The translations under genes and the position numbers were made by a program. Shown here piece after piece: positions 18,610 to 26,982 of a stretch of 64,000 nt of DNA. Under the pieces are notes generated by a model. That model was not told the DNA's origin, made no database searches, and saw nothing but the letters and a program-made list of their open reading frames with translations. Origin of the DNA: an uncultured Paracoccaceae bacterium (GTDB lineage Bacteria; Pseudomonadota; Alphaproteobacteria; Rhodobacterales; Rhodobacteraceae); NCBI GenBank assembly GCA_947500825.1, contig CANMTR010000001.1:310001-374000 (forward strand), in the 5' to 3' direction. The first letter of the stretch is position 1; each line of letters begins with the position of its first letter.

Positions 18610-18927
18610 AAGTGCAGGCTTCTGTTGCCAGGTGCCTGCGAACCCCGCCTTACCTTGCTAGAGGCAAGGGCTTCAGATTTCGGTCTTGGTTACCGCTTAC
18701 GCGGCAACTGCAACCGGAGCACGATTGTCGTTGGCAATTATGCTTTAACGGACCGATGTCGGTGGTACCTCACCGAGACAAAGCTACACCTTTAGACGTC
18801 CGTCGATCCTATTTCGGCCCCATGATCCGCCAACGACCGGATGTTTTGGTGGAGCCGCCGGGTACCGCCCCCGGGTCCGATCCGCTTATTACGTGCGCGT
18901 TTATGTCCATAGTCCCCTTACGGGGAC
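18610..18927 (-). ncRNA. ssrA: Circularly permuted two-piece tmRNA
   Basis: Transfer-messenger RNA for rescue of stalled ribosomes, in the alphaproteobacterial permuted form. In transcript order the acceptor piece comes first (about 18927 to 18847). It starts with a GUCCCC/GGGGAC hairpin and ends in GGCUCCACCA. A short spacer (18846-18822) follows, then the coding piece from 18821, which opens GGGGCCGAAAUAGGAUCGACGG, close to the conserved tmRNA 5' region. The 7-bp acceptor stem GGGGCCG/CGGCUCC forms between the pieces. The tag frame runs from 18735 to 18697: GCC resume codon, then ANDNRAPVAVAA and UAA. The far 3' end (about 18610) is an estimate. The lower GC content here reflects the RNA gene. 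SmpB is not in this window. Confidence 0.94.
18697..18735 (-). other. tmRNA proteolysis-tag reading frame
   Basis: Twelve codons plus UAA inside the coding piece of tmRNA encode ANDNRAPVAVAA; with the alanine carried by tmRNA itself the added tag is one residue longer. The C-terminal VAVAA is the degradation signal expected to be read by ClpXP and related proteases. The ANDN start matches the conserved tag beginning in Proteobacteria. Confidence 0.93.
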
Positions 18928-18933
18928 GACTTG

Positions 18934-18962
18934 AATATGCGCCCGTGTTCGGCCGGTTTCAA
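18934..18962 (-). promoter_or_regulatory. Promoter of tmRNA
   Basis: Reading the minus strand, TTGAAA (18962-18957) and CATATT (18939-18934) are 17 bases apart. A start about 7 bases further falls at 18927, exactly at the first base of the acceptor-piece hairpin. The promoter sits just past the stop of the upstream small membrane protein gene. Confidence 0.7.
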
Positions 18963-18966
18963 GCCG

Positions 18967-19320
18967 TCAGATGTGGTTTATGGTGATCGCGACGATGCCC
19001 ACCGCGATCTCGACCCCGAAGAAGATCCACTTGGTCCGGGACGTTCCGTCCACGAGGAGCGATGTCAGTCGCCCGATTGCCGCTCCACCCCATGCGCATC
19101 CGATCATTGCATAGGCGGTCGGGGTGTCGATCAGCAATGCACCCGCGCCCAGCCCGACGAAGAGGGCGCCCGATGCGGCGCGCATCTCGCTTGCGCCCAT
19201 AGTGGTGCGCCCGTCGGACTGCAGGCCAACCTGGCGCATCGTGTAGTGGGGTGCGGCCCAGCCTATCGCGCCGAAGCCGATGGACAGAAGGGCGATGACG
19301 ATGTTGATGATATCGATCAT
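18967..19320 (-). CDS. Small integral membrane protein, DUF4345-like
   Basis: A 117-residue protein of four predicted membrane helices with a glycine/alanine-rich core (GASEMRAASGALFVGLG). It resembles the DUF4345 group of small membrane proteins, function unknown. The ATG at 19320 has GGAG upstream with good spacing; an earlier in-frame start would add nine charged residues and is unlikely. It follows the SDR gene on the same strand by 67 bases, which contain an 8-bp G/C hairpin, and its stop abuts the tmRNA promoter. Confidence 0.7.
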   Translation of the reverse strand: MIDIINIVIALLSIGFGAIGWAAPHYTMRQVGLQSDGRTTMGASEMRAASGALFVGLGAGALLIDTPTAYAMIGCAWGGAAIGRLTSLLVDGTSRTKWIFFGVEIAVGIVAITINHI

Positions 19321-19387
19321 TTGGATGTCTCCACGTTTCCTGCCCAAGTCTCGTGATCGACCCGGGGTCCCGCGACCCCGGATCGCC

Positions 19388-20149
19388 TCAGCCGAGGGGC
19401 GGCTGCCCGTTCGAAGCGTTGAGGCCGCCGTCCACCGGGAGGATCACGCCGTTGACGAAGCGTGCCTCGTCCGAAAGCAGGAATGCCACCGGTCCCGCGA
19501 TGTCCGAGGGGTCGGCAGCACGGCCGAGCGGTATCCGCGTCTTGAAGGCGCCGATCAGGTCGTCGTTGTCCATCATTCCCTCGGTCAGTTCCGACAGGGT
19601 GAGGGACGGGGCAATCGCGTTCACGCGCACCCCAGAGGCATGGGCGTCGAGCGCGAGACCCTGGACCATCAGACTGATCGCGCCCTTGGACGCATTGTAG
19701 GCGAACGCTCCCCAGTCACCGCCGATGCCCGACACGGAGGACGTCGCCACGACCGATCCGCCGGTCTCCTTCAGGGCGTCCCAGGCGGCGCGGATCGTGG
19801 TATAGGTCCCCTCGACGTTGACATCGAGCAGCTTGCGGAAATCGGCCGGGTCGAGTTCCTCCATGCGGCCCATGGCGGCGGTGCCGGCATTGGCGACGAG
19901 GCCGTGGATCGCGCCGAATTTCTCTCGGGCGCCGTCCACCATGGCCGCGACCTGATCGGGGTCCGTGACGTCGGTGGCCACGACGAGGCAACGCTCGTTG
20001 CCGATCTCGGACGCGATAGCCTCGAGTTTCTCCGTCCGGCGCGCGGCCAGCACGACATTGGCGCCGCGCACGCCGAGGTCGCGGGCGATCCCCTCGCCGA
20101 TGCCGGAGGAGGCGCCGGTCACGATGTACGTCTTGCCTTCGAGATTCAT
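19388..20149 (-). CDS. SDR-family oxidoreductase
   Basis: Classical short-chain dehydrogenase/reductase, 253 residues. NAD(P)-binding TGASSGIGEG (~12-21), NAG motif VANAG (~86), catalytic YNASK (~150) and a C-terminal ILPVDGG are all present. The AARRTEK sequence after beta-strand 2 favours NADP over NAD. Substrate cannot be read from sequence; the nearest types are glucose-dehydrogenase/FabG-like SDRs. It is divergent from the acuI-like gene and may be co-transcribed with the small membrane protein downstream. Confidence 0.88.
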   Translation of the reverse strand: MNLEGKTYIVTGASSGIGEGIARDLGVRGANVVLAARRTEKLEAIASEIGNERCLVVATDVTDPDQVAAMVDGAREKFGAIHGLVANAGTAAMGRMEELDPADFRKLLDVNVEGTYTTIRAAWDALKETGGSVVATSSVSGIGGDWGAFAYNASKGAISLMVQGLALDAHASGVRVNAIAPSLTLSELTEGMMDNDDLIGAFKTRIPLGRAADPSDIAGPVAFLLSDEARFVNGVILPVDGGLNASNGQPPLG

Positions 20150-20267
20150 CTCGGTCTCCTGTCGATTGTCGCGATGGCAACGGGGCCGGGAAGGTGCGCG
20201 TTCCCGGTTGAAGCGTGGCGTATGCGCACCGTAGGCTCTCCGAAAGCTAACAGGAGGAGACAGGCGG

Positions 20268-21266
20268 ATGTTCGAGGCCCTGGTCGTCGAGAAGGACGAG
20301 GACGGAAAGACCCATGCCGGCGTGCAGGAACTGGAAGAGGACCGTCTGCCCGACGGCGAGGTGACCGTCGCGGTCGAGTATTCGACGTTGAACTACAAGG
20401 ACGGGCTGTGCATCGGCCCGGGCGGCGGGCTGGTGCGCGACTACCCCCACGTGCCGGGTATCGACTTCGCCGGAACGGTGGAGCGTTCGGACGACGACCG
20501 CTACGCGCCCGGCGACAAGGTCGTCCTCACCGGCTGGCGCGTCGGCGAGGCGCATTGGGGCGGCTTTGCCCAGAAGGCGCGCGTCAAGGCAGACTGGCTT
20601 GTGCCTTTGCCGGAGACGCTCACCACGCGCCAGGCGATGGCCGTGGGGACCGCCGGGTTCACGGCCATGCTGGCGGTTCAGGCGCTGGAGGACCAAGGCC
20701 TGCGGCCCGGTGGAGGAAAGCCGGTCCTGGTCACCGGAGCGTCGGGAGGCGTGGGCTCCGTCGCTGTGGCGATCCTGTCGCACCTGGGATACGAGGTCGC
20801 CGCCGTAACCGGTCGGCCCGAAAACGAGGCCTACCTCACCGATCTCGGGGCAAGCCAGATCGTGCCGCGCGAGGAGCTGGCCGAGACCGTGAAGCGGCCG
20901 CTGGAAGCCGAGCGGTGGGCAGGCTGCGTCGACGCGGTAGGCGGGGCCATGTTGGCGCGGGTGCTCGGCCAGATCGCCTATGGCGGTTCGGTAGCAGCGG
21001 TGGGGCTTGCCGGAGGCTCGGACTTGCCGGCGAAGAATATCCCGTTCCTGCTGCGTGGCGTGAACCTACTGGGCATCGACAGCGTCATGCAGCCCTACGA
21101 TAACCGCGTCCGGGCATGGCAGCGCGTCGCGACCGACCTGCCGATGGACAAGCTCGAAGCCATGGTGGAGCCCGCCACATTGAAGGATCTCCCCAATCTG
21201 GGAGCCCGGATCCTAGAGGGTAAGGTGAAGGGCCGCGTACTGGTCGACATCGCATCCGGTATGTGA
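20268..21266 (+). CDS. acuI: Acrylyl-CoA reductase (YhdH/AcuI type)
   Basis: Medium-chain reductase of 332 residues in the YhdH/AcuI group, which reduces acryloyl-CoA to propionyl-CoA with NADPH. Indicators: STLNYKDGLCI near residue 40, the PGIDFAGTV segment, VTGASGGVGSVAV nucleotide-binding motif (~155-167), and TGRPENEAYL after it. In marine Rhodobacteraceae AcuI detoxifies acrylate from DMSP cleavage. The next gene is a BCCT carrier, the transporter class that takes up DMSP and betaines, which supports that role. A GGAGGAG-type ribosome-binding site precedes the ATG. The paralogous general quinone reductase activity cannot be excluded. Confidence 0.82.
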   Translation: MFEALVVEKDEDGKTHAGVQELEEDRLPDGEVTVAVEYSTLNYKDGLCIGPGGGLVRDYPHVPGIDFAGTVERSDDDRYAPGDKVVLTGWRVGEAHWGGFAQKARVKADWLVPLPETLTTRQAMAVGTAGFTAMLAVQALEDQGLRPGGGKPVLVTGASGGVGSVAVAILSHLGYEVAAVTGRPENEAYLTDLGASQIVPREELAETVKRPLEAERWAGCVDAVGGAMLARVLGQIAYGGSVAAVGLAGGSDLPAKNIPFLLRGVNLLGIDSVMQPYDNRVRAWQRVATDLPMDKLEAMVEPATLKDLPNLGARILEGKVKGRVLVDIASGM

Positions 21267-21365
21267 AAGGTTAAACGAAGTTTCGTGACGTTTCGCGCCG
21301 GTTCCCAATCAGGGGGCCGGCCAAAGATCCATTTTTCGGATCCTATCCAACACGAGGAGAGCTAG

Positions 21366-23006
21366 ATGAGCGATTCATCCGAAGGGATGGATATTCCCAG
21401 TCCCGACGGGGCGGTCAACACGATCGACACCCCCTATACCGTCGGGGAAGATAACGTTCAGGGCAAGCTCGGCCCTCTGAGCTTCGATATCCACAATCCC
21501 GTCTTCCTGATCTCGTCGTTGATGACGGTCGCCTTCGTCTTGGTGACCCTGATCTTCCAGGATCAGGCGGGGGCGGTCTTCAATTGGTTGTTCACCTTCG
21601 TGACGACAACCTTCGACTGGCTCTTCTTGTCAGCCGCGAACGTGTTTGTCCTGTTCTGCATCTTCATCGCTTTGACGCCGATGGGGAAAGTGAGGCTGGG
21701 CGGCAAGGAAGCGACGCCGGACTACACGTATCTGTCCTGGTTCGCGATGCTGTTCGCCGCCGGCATGGGCATCGGCTTGATGTTCTTCGGCGTTCTCGAG
21801 CCGGTCTACCACATGCAGGTCTCGCAGCCGCTTGGCCTTGAAGGGCCGTTCGGCGAAGATGGAACGCTGAACCAGGATCAGGTCGCCAATGCCCGGGCGC
21901 ATGGCCTGGCCGCCACGATCTTCCACTTCGGACTTCATCCCTGGGCAGCCTACACGGTGGTGGCGCTGTCGCTGGCGCTGTTCACCTACAACAAGCAACT
22001 TCCCCTGTCGCTGCGCTCGGCCTTCTACACGATTCTGGGGGACCGGGTCTGGGGTTGGCCGGGTCACATCATCGACATCATTGCGGTCTTTGCCACGCTT
22101 TTCGGTCTGACGACGTCGCTGGGCTTGGGTGCGCAGCAGGCGACAGCCGGCATGAACTACGTCTTCGGGGTCCCGAACACGATCAACACGCAGATCATCG
22201 TGATCGCCTGCGTCACGGGAATTGCGCTGATCTCCGTGATCAGGGGCATCGACGGTGGCGTGAAGCTGCTCTCCAACATCAACATGGGTTTCGCGGCTCT
22301 TCTTCTGCTGTTCGTGTTCATTGCTGGACCGACGCTTACCATCCTCAAGGATATAGGCATCGGCCTGGTGACCTATGCGCGTGACGTGATACCGCTTTCC
22401 AATCCGATCGGGCGGGATGACGACAGCTTCCGCCAAAGCTGGACCTCGTTCTACTGGGCGTGGTGGATCAGCTGGTCGCCCTTCGTCGGGATGTTCATCG
22501 CCCGCGTCAGCCGGGGCCGCACCGTGCGGGAGTTCATCACCTGCGTCATGCTCATCCCCACGCTCCTGGCCGTCGTCTGGATGGGCGTGTTCGGCGGGAC
22601 CGCGATCAATCAGGTCGTGACCATGACCGACGAGTCCGGCGTCTATCAGAACGTGATCGGAAGCTATAACGATGCCATCGCGATGTTCGCCATGTTCGGC
22701 GACATGCCCCTGACGGCGATCACCTCGACGCTGGGGATCATCCTGGTTCTGGTGTTCTTCATCACATCGTCGGATTCGGGGTCCTTGGTGATCGATACGA
22801 TCACCGCGGGCGGCAAGACGGAGGCGCCCACGTCGCAGCGCGTGTTCTGGGCGACTACCGAGGGCATCGTGGCGATCGTCCTGCTCCTCGGCGGTGGCTT
22901 GACCGCGCTGCAGGCGATGGTGAATGCCACCGGGATCATCTTCACGGTCGTCCTGCTGTTCCTGTGCTACGCAACGTACAAGGGGTTGCGGACCGAGCCG
23001 CGCTGA
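21366..23006 (+). CDS. BCCT-family betaine/DMSP-type transporter
   Basis: Secondary carrier of 546 residues with twelve predicted membrane helices. The diagnostic BCCT stretch is FYWAWWISWSPFVGMFIARVS near residue 360-380, including the tryptophans that line the substrate site; GMGIGLMFFGVLEP near residue 135 is the other family hallmark. It imports quaternary ammonium or sulfonium solutes (glycine betaine, choline, carnitine, DMSP). No long C-terminal osmosensor tail is present: the protein ends soon after helix 12. Adjacent acuI suggests DMSP, but that is inference. A strong terminator follows. Confidence 0.93.
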   Translation: MSDSSEGMDIPSPDGAVNTIDTPYTVGEDNVQGKLGPLSFDIHNPVFLISSLMTVAFVLVTLIFQDQAGAVFNWLFTFVTTTFDWLFLSAANVFVLFCIFIALTPMGKVRLGGKEATPDYTYLSWFAMLFAAGMGIGLMFFGVLEPVYHMQVSQPLGLEGPFGEDGTLNQDQVANARAHGLAATIFHFGLHPWAAYTVVALSLALFTYNKQLPLSLRSAFYTILGDRVWGWPGHIIDIIAVFATLFGLTTSLGLGAQQATAGMNYVFGVPNTINTQIIVIACVTGIALISVIRGIDGGVKLLSNINMGFAALLLLFVFIAGPTLTILKDIGIGLVTYARDVIPLSNPIGRDDDSFRQSWTSFYWAWWISWSPFVGMFIARVSRGRTVREFITCVMLIPTLLAVVWMGVFGGTAINQVVTMTDESGVYQNVIGSYNDAIAMFAMFGDMPLTAITSTLGIILVLVFFITSSDSGSLVIDTITAGGKTEAPTSQRVFWATTEGIVAIVLLLGGGLTALQAMVNATGIIFTVVLLFLCYATYKGLRTEPR

Positions 23007-23031
23007 GGCGCGGACCGTTCCCTGCGACATC

Positions 23032-23067
23032 GCGCCGGTCCGGGTTGTCCCGGGCCGGCGCTTTCCG
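23032..23067 (+). terminator. Intrinsic terminator of the BCCT gene
   Basis: A 13-bp G/C stem (23032-23044 with 23049-23061, one T-G wobble) with loop TTGT is followed by TTTCCGTTT. It lies 25 bases past the transporter stop and ends 30 bases before the photolyase start. Confidence 0.9.
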
Positions 23068-23096
23068 TTTCCGGGCCCTGTCCTATCTGCCGGGCC

Positions 23097-24524
23097 ATGG
23101 CCGACGACACTTCCCCCATCATTCTGTGGTTCCGCCGCGACCTGCGGCTGACGGATCACCCCGCCCTCGACGCCGCCGCCCGAACAGGTCGGCCGGTCAT
23201 CCCCGTCTTCGTCCACGACGAGGTCGTGGAGGGATACGGGGCTGCGCCCAAATGGCGGTTGGGTCTCGGGGTGGAGAGCTTCGCGGCGCGGCTAGGGGAG
23301 GTCGGATCTCGCCTGACCTTGCGCCGCGGCCGAGCCGAGAACGTGCTCGCGAAGCTGGTGGAGGAAACGGGCGTGGGAACGGTGTGGTGGACGCGAGCCT
23401 ACGATCCGCCGTCGATCGCGCGGGACAGGGCCGTGAAGTCCTCCCTGACGGATCGCGGGGTAGAGGCGGGAAGCCTTCCGGGCCACATCCTGTTCGAACC
23501 CTGGACGGTAGAGACCAAGGCGGGCGAATACTACAAGGTCTACACCCCCTACTGGCGCGCAGTGAAGGACCGCGACGTGGGCGAGCCGTTGCGGGCGCCG
23601 TCCGCGTTGCCCGCTCCGGACGCCTGGCCCACGAGCGAGGCCATCGAAGACTGGGACATGGGCGCGGGGATGGAACGCGGTGCCGCCGTCGTCGCCGAGC
23701 ATGTCACCGTGGGCGAGGAGGCGGCGCGCACCCGGCTCGCGACCTTCGTGCGCGACCGCATCGCGACCTATTCCCGTCGGCGCGACTATCCCGGGCTTGA
23801 TGGCACGTCGGACCTGTCCGAGAACCTCACCTACGGCGAGATCTCGATCCGCACTTGCTGGCACGCGGGCCAGCGCGCGCTCGACGAGGGCAAGGACGGC
23901 GCGGCCGACTGGTTGCAGGAGCTGGTCTGGCGCGAATTCGCCTATCACCTCGTTTATCACACCCCACGCCTGATGACGGACAATTGGCGGGAGAAGTGGG
24001 ACAGTTTCCCGTGGAACGAGGACGAGCGGGTGGCCGAGGTCAAGGCCTGGAAGCAGGGACGCACCGGCATTCGCTTCGTCGACGCGGCGATGCGCGAACT
24101 GTGGGTGACGGGGCGGATGCACAACCGCGCCCGCATGGTGGTGGCGAACTACCTCACCAAGAATCTCATGTGCCACTGGAAGATCGGCCTGCGCTGGTTC
24201 GAGGACACGCTGGTGGACTGGGACCCGGCCTCGAACTCCTTGGGGTGGCAATGGGCCAGCGGGCCGGGGCCCGATGCGACGCCGTACTTCCGTGTCTTCA
24301 ATCCCGTCACCCAGCTCGACAAGTTCGACAAGGACCGTGCCTATACGACCCGGTTCATTGCAGAGTTGAGCGATGATCCACCGGCCGAGGCGCTTTCCTT
24401 CTACGATGCCATCCCGCGGCATTGGCCGATGGCGCGGGGAGACACCTACCCGGACAAGCCCATCGTCGGCCCCAAGGAAGGGCGCGAAAGGGCGCTCGAA
24501 GCCTATGGGAACCGCGATTTCTAG
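23097..24524 (+). CDS. phrB: Deoxyribodipyrimidine photo-lyase
   Basis: Light-driven repair enzyme for cyclobutane pyrimidine dimers, 475 residues. N-terminal antenna-binding domain (LWFRRDLRLTDHPAL) and C-terminal FAD domain are complete. The FAD/DNA-contact segments WREFAYHLVYH, GRTGIRFVDAAMRELWVTGRMHNRARM and GWQWASGPGPDATPYFRVFNP match class I CPD photolyases. Its ATG lies close behind the BCCT terminator and no clear Shine-Dalgarno is seen. It appears to be transcribed alone. Confidence 0.95.
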   Translation: MADDTSPIILWFRRDLRLTDHPALDAAARTGRPVIPVFVHDEVVEGYGAAPKWRLGLGVESFAARLGEVGSRLTLRRGRAENVLAKLVEETGVGTVWWTRAYDPPSIARDRAVKSSLTDRGVEAGSLPGHILFEPWTVETKAGEYYKVYTPYWRAVKDRDVGEPLRAPSALPAPDAWPTSEAIEDWDMGAGMERGAAVVAEHVTVGEEAARTRLATFVRDRIATYSRRRDYPGLDGTSDLSENLTYGEISIRTCWHAGQRALDEGKDGAADWLQELVWREFAYHLVYHTPRLMTDNWREKWDSFPWNEDERVAEVKAWKQGRTGIRFVDAAMRELWVTGRMHNRARMVVANYLTKNLMCHWKIGLRWFEDTLVDWDPASNSLGWQWASGPGPDATPYFRVFNPVTQLDKFDKDRAYTTRFIAELSDDPPAEALSFYDAIPRHWPMARGDTYPDKPIVGPKEGRERALEAYGNRDF

Positions 24525-24704
24525 CAGTGTGGCCCTGCCGCCCCACGCGCGCAAACGTGAGGGGGCGGTGATCGACTTCGCCCGGCCGATCTGGCTTCAG
24601 GGTCGTATGATCACGATCCTGACTTTACTTGAGGTTGATATCGTCTTCCGCCCTAGCGGCCAGGTGCGCCGCACCGCACCAACGTTCCCGATCGGAGCGG
24701 CGGC

Positions 24705-25412
24705 ATGACGATCTCCAGACGCGTGCTTCTCGCCACCGGCGCCGCGGCGCTCGCGGGTTGCGGGACGCCGCCCCATCTCGAGCAGGTCACCCGCGCCGAG
24801 CCCGTCGAATTGCCACCGCCGCCGCCACCGATGCCGGCGCGCTACGGGGCGATCAGCGACGAGCCTTATTACATTCCGGCCGTGCCGGACGGTGTCGTAC
24901 CGCCCGAGTTGTGGCGGCAGGAGGTCGCGAACCCCTATCCCGACATGCGCCCGGGGGGCGTGGTGATCGATCCCGACGACGCCTACCTGCATCTGGTGGA
25001 GGAGGGCGGGCGTGCCCTGCGATACGGGATCAGCGTCGGCCGTGCCGGCTTCGGCTGGTCCGGGGACGCGGTGGCCCAGTGGAAGCGCGAATGGCCGCCC
25101 TGGAAGGTGCCCGACGAGATGGCCGAGCGCCAGCCTGAGCTCGCGCCCTACACGGTGTCGAACGGCGGCATGGACCCGGGCCCGGGCAACCCGCTCGGCG
25201 CGCGTGCGATCTACCTTTTTCAGAACGGGGAGGATACGCTCTACCGCATCCACGGCGGTTGCGAGCCGGCCTATCTGGGCAAGGCGGTGTCCTCGGGCTG
25301 CATCCGGATGCTGGACCAGGATGCGATCGACCTCTTCGACCGGATCGGGACCGGTGTGCCGGTTCGTGTCCTGCGCTCTGTCCGTCCAGCGAAATTCGCC
25401 ACCATTTACTAG
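24705..25412 (+). CDS. L,D-transpeptidase (YkuD), lipoprotein
   Basis: Envelope enzyme of 235 residues that forms 3-3 peptidoglycan cross-links or attaches outer-membrane proteins. The N-terminus MTISRRVLLATGAAALAGC has a twin-arginine-like start and a lipobox LAGC, so it is probably lipidated. A proline-rich linker follows (residues ~35-45). The YkuD catalytic motif is HGGC...SSGCIRM near residues 187-206, with the final cysteine as nucleophile. The 180 bases before it hold no gene. Confidence 0.9.
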   Translation: MTISRRVLLATGAAALAGCGTPPHLEQVTRAEPVELPPPPPPMPARYGAISDEPYYIPAVPDGVVPPELWRQEVANPYPDMRPGGVVIDPDDAYLHLVEEGGRALRYGISVGRAGFGWSGDAVAQWKREWPPWKVPDEMAERQPELAPYTVSNGGMDPGPGNPLGARAIYLFQNGEDTLYRIHGGCEPAYLGKAVSSGCIRMLDQDAIDLFDRIGTGVPVRVLRSVRPAKFATIY

Positions 25413-25514
25413 AGGCCCCCGGGGCCTGACGCGCCGTGACGCAGGCCGCGGGGGACGTTTCCGCTTGGACACGGCCCCGGCCCGCGGCTAGCTTCGCCGA
25501 AACGGGGAGTGACG

Positions 25515-26726
25515 ATGACCGCGCTGACGACGACCGAGGGGCAGGGGCACCTGCCGCGCTACTTTTCCCGCGTCTTTTCCATGGCGCAGGGAATGGAGGC
25601 CGGGCGCCTCGATCTGGTCCTGCCCGACGGCCGCCGCTTCCGGGCCGAAGGGCGCGCGCCCGGCCCGGTGGCCGAGCTTCGCGTACACGACCGCGATCTC
25701 TTCGCTCGCCTGGTGCGGGACGGCGACATGGGCTTTTGCGAGGCATACGTTGAGGGCGGCTGGACGACGCCGGACCTGCAGGCCTTCATGGATCTCGTCC
25801 ACGTGGCCGGCGACGACATGTACGACGGCTTTCCCGCCATGGGGCTGGTGCGCGCGTTCGAGCGGTTCCGCTTCTGGCTCAATCGCAATTCCAAGCGTAA
25901 CGCGCGCCGCAACATCGCCGCGCATTACGATCTGGGCAACGCGTTCTACGAGCTCTGGCTCGACGACACGATGACCTACTCCTCGGCCAAGTTCGACACC
26001 GGCCAGGAAAGCCTGGAAGCCGCGCAGATGGCCAAATACGCCTCGATGGTAGACCAGATGGGCGCCGGTCCCGGCGATCACGTCCTCGAGATCGGCTGCG
26101 GCTGGGGCGGGTTTGCCGAATATGCCGCGCGGGAGCGCGGGCTGCGCGTCACGGGTCTGACCATCAGCCAGGCGCAGTACGATTACGCGACCCGGCGTAT
26201 CGCCGAGGCGGGATTGTCCGACCGGGTGGAGATCCGGATGCAGGATTACCGCGATACCGGCGGCACCTTCGACGGCATCGCCTCCATCGAGATGTTCGAG
26301 GCGGTGGGAGAGCGCTACTGGCCGATCTATTTCGAGACGCTGCGGCAGCGGCTCCGGCCGGGGCGGAACGCCACGCTGCAGATCATCACCGTTCAGGATG
26401 CCCGTTGGGAGGTCTACAAACGCGCCCCCGACTTCATCCAGAAATATATCTTCCCCGGCGGGATGCTGCCCTCTCCCAGCGCGCTGCGCACGGAAATCCG
26501 GCGCGCCGGTCTCGGGCTCGTCCGCTCGATAGAGTTCGGCGAAAGCTACAGCCAGACGTTGCGGCGCTGGCACGACAGCTTCGAGGTGCGCTGGGACGAG
26601 ATCGCGCGGATGGGCTTCGACGAGCGGTTCCGCCGCATGTGGAGTTTCTACCTCACGGCCTGCGCCGCGACCTTCCAGAGCGGCAATTGCGACGTGACCC
26701 AGATCACGGTCACCAGACCTGCCTGA
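25515..26726 (+). CDS. cfa: Cyclopropane-fatty-acyl-phospholipid synthase family methyltransferase
   Basis: SAM-dependent enzyme of 403 residues that methylenates unsaturated acyl chains of membrane phospholipids, or a close relative. An N-terminal lipid-binding-type domain (to ~110) precedes the methyltransferase domain with motif I LEIGCGWGGFAEYAA (~190), then ASIEMFEAVG and the YIFPGG motif. The ATG at 25515 has GGGGAG at ideal distance; a GTG two codons earlier is less likely. Several paralogues with different lipid products exist in alphaproteobacteria, so the product is not certain. Confidence 0.88.
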   Translation: MTALTTTEGQGHLPRYFSRVFSMAQGMEAGRLDLVLPDGRRFRAEGRAPGPVAELRVHDRDLFARLVRDGDMGFCEAYVEGGWTTPDLQAFMDLVHVAGDDMYDGFPAMGLVRAFERFRFWLNRNSKRNARRNIAAHYDLGNAFYELWLDDTMTYSSAKFDTGQESLEAAQMAKYASMVDQMGAGPGDHVLEIGCGWGGFAEYAARERGLRVTGLTISQAQYDYATRRIAEAGLSDRVEIRMQDYRDTGGTFDGIASIEMFEAVGERYWPIYFETLRQRLRPGRNATLQIITVQDARWEVYKRAPDFIQKYIFPGGMLPSPSALRTEIRRAGLGLVRSIEFGESYSQTLRRWHDSFEVRWDEIARMGFDERFRRMWSFYLTACAATFQSGNCDVTQITVTRPA

Positions 26727-26982
26727 CGGGTCTGACGCGCGGGGCGCGGGTCGAGAGGCTTTGTCGCGGCTCGTGGGTGCCACGTGAGACCGGTGCCGGG
26801 CTGACTGTCGCGCCGCAGAACGTCGCCCGCGCCAAGGATGGCCGCGGCGCGCACGGGGTGGCGTTTGGAGCCGAGCCGATCCTGTGAGGCGCCGGCCTGC
26901 GCGGCGCGCCTTAACTTCGACTTCGCGGCTCCGGGCGCCAGATGGGGCCCAAGGCGAACCCGGCGGCGGAGCAGTGAGAAAC

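Noticed and set aside
18597-18986. Plus-strand 129-codon frame
   Set aside because: It overlaps the tmRNA gene on the other strand almost completely, and its product matches nothing recognisable.
24618-24634. CCTGACTTTACTTGAGG resembles half of a SoxR-type operator upstream of the L,D-transpeptidase
   Set aside because: Only the right half matches well, the dyad is 17 rather than 18 bases, no promoter elements frame it and no soxR gene is near.
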